64,000 nt of DNA from a bacterium. GTDB taxonomy: Bacteria; Chloroflexota; Anaerolineae; Caldilineales; Caldilineaceae. The stretch covers positions 1 through 64,000 of the forward strand of contig WGMT01000035.1 of assembly GCA_016124945.1 (NCBI GenBank). Reading direction: 5' to 3'. The notes under the pieces are model-generated. The model saw only the letters and a program-made list of their open reading frames with translations, was not told the origin of the DNA and ran no database searches. Shown here one piece after another: positions 55,384 to 63,106 of this stretch; position 1 is the first letter of the stretch, and each line of letters starts with the position of its first letter. The translations under genes and the position numbers were made by a program.

Positions 55384-55667
55384 TTTCGCAATACCTGAAT
55401 TCGCTCAAGGAGCATGGATTTCAAATTCAGGATGCATTCTTGTTTGGTAGCTATGCCAGCGGCCAGGCAAATCAATGGAGCGACATTGATTTGGCCTTGG
55501 TTTCTGACGAATTTGAGGGTATTCGTTTCATAGACAAGAACAAAATTCGCAAAATCACGATTGCGATCAGTACAGATTTAGAGGTCTTACCTTTTAATCC
55601 GAGAGATTTCACACCAAGCAACCCACTGGCAAAAGAGATACTGGACACTGGCATACGAGTTGTGTAG
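55350..55667 (+). CDS. Minimal nucleotidyltransferase (MNT) antitoxin
   Basis: 105 aa. Nucleotidyltransferase motif GSYASGQANQWSDIDLAL (GS at 33-34, Asp45 and Asp47), the metal-binding pattern of MNT enzymes. Partners act by AMPylating or binding the HEPN toxin. Start overlaps the HEPN gene by 34 bp. Confidence 0.85.
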   Translation: MADIPNHIQRIISQYLNSLKEHGFQIQDAFLFGSYASGQANQWSDIDLALVSDEFEGIRFIDKNKIRKITIAISTDLEVLPFNPRDFTPSNPLAKEILDTGIRVV

Positions 55668-55784
55668 CAAGGCAAATGCAAACGGCGACCCGTCGCTACA
55701 GTTTTGAATTCAGGGGCATGGCGATCATCCAATACATGCGAGTGTGGCGTGAGATCTATAACGGTATGCGTTATAATTTAACCC

Positions 55785-55918
55785 ATGATCCAGTCATTCC
55801 GAGATTGTGGCACAGAAGACATTTTTGAAGGTTTGTCTTCACAGACCGCCAGGAAGTGTTGTCTGTTTTATTTGGGAGGAAGGCCATGCCTACGAAGTCG
55901 AAATCATCGATTACCACT
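55785..55918 (+). pseudogene. higB: Deletion-scarred HigB toxin
   Basis: The 5' end reads MIQSFRDCGTEDIFEG, then TARKCC, like a HigB/RelE-family N-terminus. The 3' end, in a different frame, reads WEEGHAYEVEIIDYH followed by TAA at 55916-55918, the classic HigB C-terminus. Roughly the middle half of a 90-residue toxin is missing and the frames no longer join, so toxin function is lost. The intact antitoxin follows in the usual HigBA order. Confidence 0.7.
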
Positions 55919-56242
55919 AAAGATCATCCTGGCCGTCGGCTGCCTACGCACCGGCCACCAACCCACCCCGGCGAAATGCTTTTGGAAGAGTTTTTGAAAC
56001 CTCTCCATATCTCACAGGCCGAGTTTGCGCGCCGCCTTGACGTCTCTTATCCGCGGTTGAATGAAATCGTAAAAGGGCGAAGGTCTGTCACGCCCGATAC
56101 GGCGCTTCGGTTTGCACGCGTTCTAGGCATGTCCCCAGATTTCTGGCTGGGTTTGCAGCAGGATTGGGATCTTTGGCACGCGATGAACAGTCCTGAAGCA
56201 GCAGAAATATTGCAACTTGAGCCACTATTAAATCAACCATGA
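55886..56242 (+). CDS. higA: HigA-family antitoxin (XRE HTH)
   Basis: 118 aa from the ATG at 55886 (GGAGGAAGG upstream). RPPTHPGEMLLEEFLKPLHI at the start, HTH ISQAEFARRLDVSYPRLNEI and VKGRRSVTPDTALRFARVL, then SPDFWLGLQQDWDLW. HigA binds its own promoter and HigB. Its start overlaps the scarred toxin's 3' end. The stop overlaps the ATG of a methyltransferase fragment (56239). Confidence 0.88.
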   Translation: MPTKSKSSITTKDHPGRRLPTHRPPTHPGEMLLEEFLKPLHISQAEFARRLDVSYPRLNEIVKGRRSVTPDTALRFARVLGMSPDFWLGLQQDWDLWHAMNSPEAAEILQLEPLLNQP

Positions 56243-56316
56243 ACTACGTCAAATCCAAACAACGTGTGGCCGACCACGGCAAGGTCTTCACCCCGGCATC
56301 GGCTATCCCAAATTAA
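56239..56316 (+). pseudogene. Second DNA methyltransferase N-terminal fragment
   Basis: The frame reads MNYVKSKQRVADHGKVFTP then ASAIPN and a stop: 25 codons of the same methylase N-terminus seen at 50400. It overlaps the higA stop. Nothing downstream to 56580 continues it. Confidence 0.65.
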
Positions 56317-56595
56317 CCCACTACGGATTGTACGATACTGTGGTGGCGATAGAGTGACGTGAACCCCCACCCAGTACAACACAAAACCAGCGACGCCGTC
56401 CTCGTTGTGTGGGGGTGGCGGTCAACCCGGTGTCACGTTGTCCGCTCATTTTCTGCTGAACGGTTGACGCACAATCCACGCGATAAATGAACTGGGGACA
56501 TGCAACTGGGTAGAGCCTGCCCAGTTTTTTCTGTTTTAATGGCGCCAGGCAAGAACCGTTCAGTCACGCATTGCTAGATAGTGCGGAGGTACCGC
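56317..56595. other. Non-coding stretch before the methyltransferase remnant
   Basis: About 280 bp with no supported gene. It holds an imperfect inverted repeat (CCCCCACCCAGTACAACAC near 56363 with GTTGTGTGGGGGTGG near 56403). Confidence 0.4.
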
Positions 56596-57658
56596 TTGTT
56601 ATCATCTGTTGAAAAGAAAAGGCTGCTCCTTTCCAGGAGCACTGCGTCACAGAAAAAATCGCTGCTTGGTCAGTTCTTTACGCCTGGAAGCACAGCAGCG
56701 TTTATGGCGGGTCTTTTCCAAGATGGTACGGGGAAATGTCGTCTCTTGGACGCAGGCGCAGGCATCGGCTCACTGTCTGCTGCCTTTTTGTCGCGCTGGC
56801 GGACGGGTGGCTTTCACTTTTCTCGGGTGGAGTTGGATGCTTTTGAGCTGGATGGTGCTTTGGTGGGTCACTTGGCGCAGACACTTGACGCATACGATCA
56901 GCGGAACGACTTTGTGGGCAATATCTACGCCGAGGATTTTGTGCTGGCGGCAGTCGAATCACTGTCTGGCAGTTTCTTTGCGAATCCACTAGAGCCATAT
57001 ACACATGTGATTCTCAATCCACCCTACAAGAAGATCAACAGCAATTCTGCTCACCGGTTGGCTTTGCGTCGTGTCGGCATTGAGACGGTGAATCTCTATT
57101 CGGCGTTTGTGGCGCTTGCCACTGCCATGACCGCACCGGGTGGGCAGATTGTGGCGATCATTCCACGCAGTTTCTGCAATGGACCATACTACCGGCCATT
57201 CCGCGATTTCATTCTTGAGCGGGCGGCTATCCGACACATGCACCTGTTTGCGTCCCGCACCAAGGCGTTCAAAGATGACGATGTGCTGCAGGAGAACATC
57301 ATCATCCTGCTAGAGCGCGACGGGCGGCAGGTGGCTGTGACGATTTCAACTTCGACCGATGACACCTTTATTGACCTTTCACAGCGCGACTACCCGTTTG
57401 ATCGGATCGTGTTTCCAGATGACCCAGAGCGCTTTATTCACGTCCCCACCTCACCGGAGAGGAGCGCAATTGAGTTGTCATCGGCAATTCGATACACCTG
57501 CCGGATTGGTCTACGTGACCGCTTTCCCAAACCGCACGACGATGGGGCGCTATCTGAGCGAAATCGCATGGGAAACCGAGGTTTGGGTTGCGGATACACC
57601 TTCTCATCTGATTCATTTCAATGGTGAGCGTTTTCTTGGGCCCTACGGCGGGGCTTAG
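56596..57658 (+). pseudogene. Collapsed PstI/BsuBI-type methyltransferase-endonuclease locus
   Basis: From a TTG at 56596 (GGAGG seven bases upstream; a GTG at 56581 is also open), about 300 residues match a BsuBI/PstI-type N6-adenine methyltransferase: GQFFTPGSTAAF, SAM motif I LLDAGAGIGS, catalytic NPPY. Around 57470-57510 homology jumps frame: the remaining sequence reads VYVTAFPNRTTMGRYLSEIA, WETEVWVADTPSHLIHFNGE, RFLGPY, the C-terminus of a BsuBI/PstI restriction endonuclease. A deletion has joined most of the methylase to the last 50 codons of its endonuclease out of frame. In its own frame the methylase stops at 57627. Confidence 0.7.
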
Positions 57659-57709
57659 TGAAACCGCCAACTCTCTTTTCTCTACGAAACCTGAAAATCC
57701 TGCTATCCG

Positions 57710-58855
57710 TTAAGCATTGAAGGCCTTGTGGTAGGCGGCGAGGAGTTGTTGGGCGCTGCGTTGCCAGGTGAACTGAGCCGCATGACGGCGACCGGCATTG
57801 CGCAGGGATTGGCGGAGATCGGCGTCTTGGGCGAGGCGAACAATGGCATCGGCGATGCTCTCCACCGACTCGGCGTTCACATAGAGTGCGCCAGGACCGG
57901 CGGCTTCGGGCAGACACGAGTTGTCGCCGGTGAGGACGGGGGTATTGCAGGCCAACGCTTCGATGATCGGGAGGCCAAACCCTTCGTATAGCGATGGGTA
58001 GGCGAAGAAATCGGCGGCTGAGTAGAGGGCAGGCAGATCGGCGTCGTCAATAAAACCGGGAAAGAGGACGTGGTCGGTGAGGCCGAGCTGCTGCACCGTG
58101 GCAAAGATTTCGTCGAAGAGCCAGCCTTTGCTGCCGCCAATCACCAGCCGATGGGGGATCTGCGCGTCCTGTCGCGCTTGGTGAAAGGCCCGGATCAGGC
58201 GGGCAAAATTCTTGCGCGGCTCCAGTTTGCTCAGCCCGAGGACGAAAGGATCTTCGCCGATGCCATATTTGCCGCGTACCCGGGCAAGTTCGTCCTCGGC
58301 GGTGATGGGGCGGAAGCGGTTGTGATCAACGCCGCCCTGTACCACGCTGATCCGCTGCGCCGGGATCTGCCAGCGTTCTTGCAAATCTTTGGCGGTGTGC
58401 CGGCTGTCGGCCAGGAGGTGATCGGCGCGGCGTACGCTGCGCGGCACCACAGTGTTGAGGTAGTGGTGCAGGCTGGGCATGGCCGCTTCGGGGTAGTGGA
58501 GGAAGGCGAGATCGTGTACGGTTACAACTTTGCGCCGCGCCTGCGAGGGGGCCAGCACAAAGTCGGTGGCGTGGAGCAGATCGATCTTGCCGCCGACGAG
58601 CCATTCCACCCGTGGGAAGGGAATGTCGAGCCGATGCCAGATGCGCACCAGATTTCGTTCGCTGAGGTAGGGGGTGCTGTGTAGCGGCAGGGGTGCGACA
58701 TGACGGGTGGCGGCGTCGATGCGCCCGGCAACGAAGAGGCGCAGATCGAAAGGTGGCTTCTCCTCGATCAGCGCCTCGACCTGTCCTCGAATAATGCGGC
58801 CGATGCCGGCTTGTTGGCGCACGGCGGGGGTGTAGTCAATTGCAATTGTGGGCAT
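57710..58855 (-). CDS. Family 1/4 glycosyltransferase (GT-B)
   Basis: 381 aa. N-terminal AIDYTPAVRQQAGIGRIIRG (GT4 glycine loop), linker DHLLADSRHTAKDLQERW, donor-site half with GLSKLEPRKNFARLIRAF and the catalytic E-x7-E region YPSLYEGFGLPIIEALACNT. Transfers a sugar from a nucleotide donor, likely in surface-polysaccharide assembly with the neighbours. Confidence 0.92.
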   Translation of the reverse strand: MPTIAIDYTPAVRQQAGIGRIIRGQVEALIEEKPPFDLRLFVAGRIDAATRHVAPLPLHSTPYLSERNLVRIWHRLDIPFPRVEWLVGGKIDLLHATDFVLAPSQARRKVVTVHDLAFLHYPEAAMPSLHHYLNTVVPRSVRRADHLLADSRHTAKDLQERWQIPAQRISVVQGGVDHNRFRPITAEDELARVRGKYGIGEDPFVLGLSKLEPRKNFARLIRAFHQARQDAQIPHRLVIGGSKGWLFDEIFATVQQLGLTDHVLFPGFIDDADLPALYSAADFFAYPSLYEGFGLPIIEALACNTPVLTGDNSCLPEAAGPGALYVNAESVESIADAIVRLAQDADLRQSLRNAGRRHAAQFTWQRSAQQLLAAYHKAFNA

Positions 58856-58864
58856 GGCGCAGAT

Positions 58865-59320
58865 TTAGAGCCCGCGGTAGGTCCACAGACGGTTGGCGGT
58901 GAAGTTCCAAAAGAGTACCACGCCGATAGCGAAGAGTTTGGCGAAGTTGTAGCTAATCAGGTGGCCAATCTTTTCGTCGGCCAACCAGGTGATCCAGTGG
59001 GGTTCGAGTGAACGGTGGATCAGCGAGAAAATCAGTGTGTTGATCCCCAGCCCAACCAGGCTTACCAGCAGGAATTGCAGCATTTGACGGCGCAGGCTGC
59101 GATTCTGACTCTCTGGGAAGGTCCACAGCCGATTGAGTGTAAAGTTTTGGGCCACCGCGGCGGAGAAACTGACCATGTTGGCTGCTTCTTCGAGCATACC
59201 GAAAAACTGGATTAGCCCGTTGAGGACGGCAAAATCGGTGATGGCGCCCAGTGCACCAACACTGGCGAATTTAACGAAGCGCTTTGCTTCTTTGCGGCTA
59301 CGGCCTTTTAGCGGAATCAC
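58865..59320 (-). CDS. GtrA family membrane protein
   Basis: 151 aa from GTG 59320; a TTG at 59335 overlapping the upstream stop, with GGAG before it, is equally possible. Four helices; FVKFASVGALGAITDFAVLN, FSAAVAQNFTLNRLWTF, NFTANRLWTY. GtrA proteins are predicted flippases or translocators of lipid-linked sugars. The longer open frame upstream is a shadow of the ligase gene. Confidence 0.85.
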   Translation of the reverse strand: MIPLKGRSRKEAKRFVKFASVGALGAITDFAVLNGLIQFFGMLEEAANMVSFSAAVAQNFTLNRLWTFPESQNRSLRRQMLQFLLVSLVGLGINTLIFSLIHRSLEPHWITWLADEKIGHLISYNFAKLFAIGVVLFWNFTANRLWTYRGL

Positions 59321-59331
59321 GTGTGAAAAGT

Positions 59332-60828
59332 TCAATCCTTGGCTCCAGAACTCGGATGGAAAGTGTTGCGTTGAGTGCACGTCTTTGTCGGGCTGTCGCA
59401 AAGAGAAAGCCAGAGCGCCAGGTGTAGAAAGATGCCTTGCACGTAAAGGTTGTCGAAGAAATTGTGGACGGTCAGGTGGGCGATCACGCCTAAAACGCCG
59501 ATGTGCAGTGCAGCCTCCCAGCTTTCTGCCGGCAAACACCGGATTTGTCGCCACAGCCGGCCGATTGCCAGTGTCCAAAAGAGAAGATAGGCCGTCAGCC
59601 CAAGCAGGCCGCTTTCGGCGAGCACATTGAGATAGATATTGTGTGCATGGCCCAGTGGACTTTCCCAGCGCGGCAGGCGCACCTCGGGGTAAACGGCGTT
59701 GTAATTGCCAGGGCCTATGCCAAGCCAGGGGGCGCTTTCCCACATGCGCAAGGCGGCGATCCAGTGGGCCAGCCGTTCGATCACAGAGAAATTTTCGTCG
59801 GTGATGGGTTGATTGATCACGTCCGCGAGGCCGATGCCGAAATAGGCGGGTACATCGGCCACACGCTGGGCAATCGGCGCCGGGATCAGCGCCGGGTTGA
59901 CGCCGCCCAGCGCCACCGCCGTCAACAGCACAACGCCGCCAATCAGGGCGGCAATTAAGGCGCGGCGGCTGCGGAAGGCGATCACAAAGCCCACGCTGGC
60001 CAGCGCCCCCAACCACCCCCCACGCGACCAACTGGCCAACAATCCGACACCGATAAGCGCCGTCGCCCCGGCTGAAACGATCAACCAGCGTAGGGCGTAA
60101 AGCCGTCCTTGTTCCAGGGGGCTGAGCGTCGTCGTCCGCTGCCATGCCCAGATGGTCAGGCTGACGGCAACAGGCAAGGTCAATCCCAGGTAGCCAGCGT
60201 AGGGATTGGGCTGTCCGAAGGTCCCCGCGGCGCGCATGAACCGCTCAAAGAGGACAAATGCATCCGGCCCCACACGAAAGACAAATTGGTAAAGTCCGAG
60301 GAGCCCCTGTAGCGCGCCGCCGGCCAACAAACCCAGCGCCACCCAGCGTTTCTGCTCGCCGGTAAGAGACTGCCCCGCAACCCAAACGACGACAAGCACT
60401 TCGGTCCATTTTATCACTTCGGCGGCGGCTTCGGCCAAATCAACCGCGCCCAAAGACGATGTCAACAGTGCGGCCAGGTAGATGGTGACCAATCCTGGCA
60501 ACATACCTGGATTCAGTTGCAGGGACCGTCGCCGTACGCCGTCTGCAAACCAGATCGCCAGCACAGCGGCCAACAGGAGATCGGTGGCGCTGAGGGGGCC
60601 AATCTCCACGGCGCTGCTGAAGGGTAAAACGGCAGCCAATCCCACCCACGCCAGCCATGGAAAGCGCACCACAACCAGAGTTGCACCTATGCCGAACACC
60701 AGCAAGGCAACCAACGTCAACGGTGCTGTGGCCAGAAACCATGCCAACGTCAGCAAACCGACAGCAGCGGCCGGTTTCAGGATGGATTTTTCAATGTAAG
60801 GTTTGGTAGGTGTAGTTGTTCTCAACAC
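59332..60828 (-). CDS. O-antigen ligase family polymerase (Wzy_C)
   Basis: 498 aa. About 11 helices and the Wzy_C loop: GSWSRGGW-like LASWSRGGWLGAL, MWESAPWLGIGPGNYN, PLGHAHNIYLNVLAESGLLG. This family polymerises or ligates surface polysaccharide outside the membrane. First of the three-gene minus-strand glycan operon. Confidence 0.9.
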   Translation of the reverse strand: MLRTTTPTKPYIEKSILKPAAAVGLLTLAWFLATAPLTLVALLVFGIGATLVVVRFPWLAWVGLAAVLPFSSAVEIGPLSATDLLLAAVLAIWFADGVRRRSLQLNPGMLPGLVTIYLAALLTSSLGAVDLAEAAAEVIKWTEVLVVVWVAGQSLTGEQKRWVALGLLAGGALQGLLGLYQFVFRVGPDAFVLFERFMRAAGTFGQPNPYAGYLGLTLPVAVSLTIWAWQRTTTLSPLEQGRLYALRWLIVSAGATALIGVGLLASWSRGGWLGALASVGFVIAFRSRRALIAALIGGVVLLTAVALGGVNPALIPAPIAQRVADVPAYFGIGLADVINQPITDENFSVIERLAHWIAALRMWESAPWLGIGPGNYNAVYPEVRLPRWESPLGHAHNIYLNVLAESGLLGLTAYLLFWTLAIGRLWRQIRCLPAESWEAALHIGVLGVIAHLTVHNFFDNLYVQGIFLHLALWLSLCDSPTKTCTQRNTFHPSSGAKD

Positions 60829-61071
60829 AGTTTATGAAATTTTTATGCAATTTTTATGCAATTTTTACACAAGTGCCTACCCCGGTTATACTTACGCTCT
60901 ATCCGCAAATTGGCGGATATCGGCAAGTCTCATCACATGCGGTTGGCCAAAGAGGGGTTTCTGTGCTTTTGCGTGTGCCTATTCTTGGTTACTCAAAGGT
61001 GGATCGTGAGGCGGTTTGGGCCATTACGTCAGTCTATTTCACCATATCACAGTTGGGGAAGGAGTAAAAAC

Positions 61072-63045
61072 GTGAGCCGTCTGCACCGAGTGGTTGTTTT
61101 CCTATTGGCGATGGTGGGGAGCTGGGTGTGTGAGGGGCTTCTGTCGGGTTCTGCACACGCGCAGGTGGTAAGCGGTGGTAAAGTTAAGCCGGTGGTTGCG
61201 CTAGAGCATAGCGGCTACTTTGGGGGCTCTATCTACGACATCGCTGTCGATGGCAGCTATGTCTACCTTGTGGCCGGTCCTACATTCGACGTTGTGGATA
61301 TTGCCGAGGGCGCAAATCCGGCGAAGCTTTTCTCTGTGCAACTCCCAAGTCGGGGCATCGCAGTTGACTTTGAGGATGGGTTGGCCTATATCGGGACTGT
61401 CGATCATGGGCTACAGATCATCGATGTGTGGCGCGCGGGTGGTCCTGTGGTGGTCGGGACGTGGAGCGAGCGTAAGGCTATCTCACTGCTGACCGTTAGC
61501 GGCAGCCGTGCGTATCTCAGATCTGGTTCGCATATCGACATTCTAGATATAGCCAATCCGGCGACGCCTCTTCTGTTGGGTACGTATACCGACGCCTACA
61601 CCCCTTTCAACAGCCTTCACCTGGCTGGTAACTTATTGCTCTTTCCTGTTGTTCAAAACAACTGTTCTGCCGGATCTCCTGGCTGTGAGAGCTATCTGCG
61701 TATTGTGGACGTTTCCAACCCTGCCGCGCCGGTACTGCTCGCTTCGTGGACGGAGCCGTCCGCGTTCATCTACGATGTGGTTGTGCACAATGGTTACGCC
61801 TACGTGGCGGACTACGCCAAATCTCTTTACATATTGGATTTCAGCAACCCGGCGACACCCTCCTTGGTTTCTGCCTGGGCATCCATCCCGCCCCGGGCCG
61901 TAGGGCTGTTCGTCGCCGAGGGGACACTTTACGTGGCTGTCTCTAACTCTGGAACACATTCCGTGCAGGCTTACTCGCTTGCCAACCCCACCTCGCCAGA
62001 GTTGCTTCTGACACACAATGCCGCCGATGGCTTTGCCTTTTTCGCTGACCTACACGCAGCAGCGGGTAAGGTGATCTTCCTTTCTGGGGCTGTCTACAAT
62101 GATGTGGAGATTGTCGATTTTCCCATCGGGGGGGCGGCTGCCAAGGCTGGAATCTATGCCGCCATAGGCTTCGTCAATACCGCTGTACTGGTTGACCCCT
62201 ACTTGTACGTGCTAGCCGGTGGCGATTTCTATCTCCTCTCGGCAGATTTGCCGCTCAGCCCAACGTCCACCGGCATTGTTCGTTCACCGCAGGGGACAGA
62301 CTACGTCGATCTTGCCACAGATGGCGTACACGCATACATACTGCGTGGAGACAGCGTGGTTGATGTGTTGAACCTGTCTAATCCTGCTGCGCCACAGTTG
62401 ATTACCTCTGTTTCGGCTGGAAATGGAGAGGGAATCCGCTCTCTCTACTTGAGTGGGAATGCGCTTTACGCCCTATACTTCACCAAACTTCATGTTTTCG
62501 ATGTTACCAACCCCGCACAACCGGCTAAATTGACTGATGTGACTCTTCAAAACGCCGCTGATGCCATCGTCTACGGCAACTATCTCTATATTGTCAACGC
62601 TGGTCCCATGCAGATTTTTGATATTAGCAATCCGAGTACACCTCAAATTGTGGGAAGCTACGAGTTACCGAATGGCGGCACTTTGTCGCTATGCGGTTCT
62701 TTGCTCTTTTCAGGTACTTCCCAGGCTTTTTCCTTGATCGATCTCGCCAATCCCGTTGCACCAGTGGCACTTACAACCGTTTCTTTGCCACAGATACTGT
62801 TTGGGCAAGCTGTTCGGCAAGGAGACATTCTGCACGTAGGCACATCAAACGGCCTCATGGCTGTCGATGTGCGTGATACAAGCAATCCCGCTGTGGTGGG
62901 TACATTCAGTAGCTTTGGCGGATTTGAGCTGATTGTACAGGGAGAACGTGGGTATGTGCTCAACGGCCACGCCGGCCTGTACGAGGTCAAAATCACTGCC
63001 TTTATGGCCACAGATTTCGTCCACCTGCCGCTCCTCTCGCGCTAG
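61072..63045 (+). CDS. Secreted LVIVD-repeat propeller protein with YLP-like tail
   Basis: 657 aa from the GTG at 61072, selected because GGAAGGAG precedes it and a signal peptide follows (VSRLHRVVVFLLAMVGSWV). The body is a run of LVIVD-type repeats (LHIVDVSNPAAPVLLASW, YILDFSNPATPSLVSAW, HVFDVTNPAQPAKL), predicting one or two propellers. The end is FVHLPLLSR, a variant of the YLP tail. Divergent from the O-antigen operon, suggesting co-location with surface-glycan genes. Ligand unknown. Confidence 0.82.
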   Translation: MSRLHRVVVFLLAMVGSWVCEGLLSGSAHAQVVSGGKVKPVVALEHSGYFGGSIYDIAVDGSYVYLVAGPTFDVVDIAEGANPAKLFSVQLPSRGIAVDFEDGLAYIGTVDHGLQIIDVWRAGGPVVVGTWSERKAISLLTVSGSRAYLRSGSHIDILDIANPATPLLLGTYTDAYTPFNSLHLAGNLLLFPVVQNNCSAGSPGCESYLRIVDVSNPAAPVLLASWTEPSAFIYDVVVHNGYAYVADYAKSLYILDFSNPATPSLVSAWASIPPRAVGLFVAEGTLYVAVSNSGTHSVQAYSLANPTSPELLLTHNAADGFAFFADLHAAAGKVIFLSGAVYNDVEIVDFPIGGAAAKAGIYAAIGFVNTAVLVDPYLYVLAGGDFYLLSADLPLSPTSTGIVRSPQGTDYVDLATDGVHAYILRGDSVVDVLNLSNPAAPQLITSVSAGNGEGIRSLYLSGNALYALYFTKLHVFDVTNPAQPAKLTDVTLQNAADAIVYGNYLYIVNAGPMQIFDISNPSTPQIVGSYELPNGGTLSLCGSLLFSGTSQAFSLIDLANPVAPVALTTVSLPQILFGQAVRQGDILHVGTSNGLMAVDVRDTSNPAVVGTFSSFGGFELIVQGERGYVLNGHAGLYEVKITAFMATDFVHLPLLSR

Positions 63046-63067
63046 GACGCTGCCTACACCGCACCAA

Positions 63068-63104
63068 AAACAATCGCCCCAGTCGACGACTGGGGCGATT
63101 GTTT
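63068..63104. terminator. Bidirectional terminator
   Basis: Perfect 18-bp arms (63068-63085 and 63087-63104) with a one-base centre, GC-rich core and A-run/T-run ends, between convergent genes ending at 63045 and 63107. Confidence 0.9.
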
Positions 63105-63106
63105 GT

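Noticed and set aside
58865..60145. A 426-aa protein including the GtrA region
   Set aside because: The extra N-terminal sequence is Arg/Gly-rich shadow of the O-antigen ligase gene; the GtrA domain starts after the ligase stop.
60856..61071. 72-codon extension of the LVIVD protein
   Set aside because: The GTG at 61072 has GGAAGGAG and starts a clean signal peptide; the extension would bury it.
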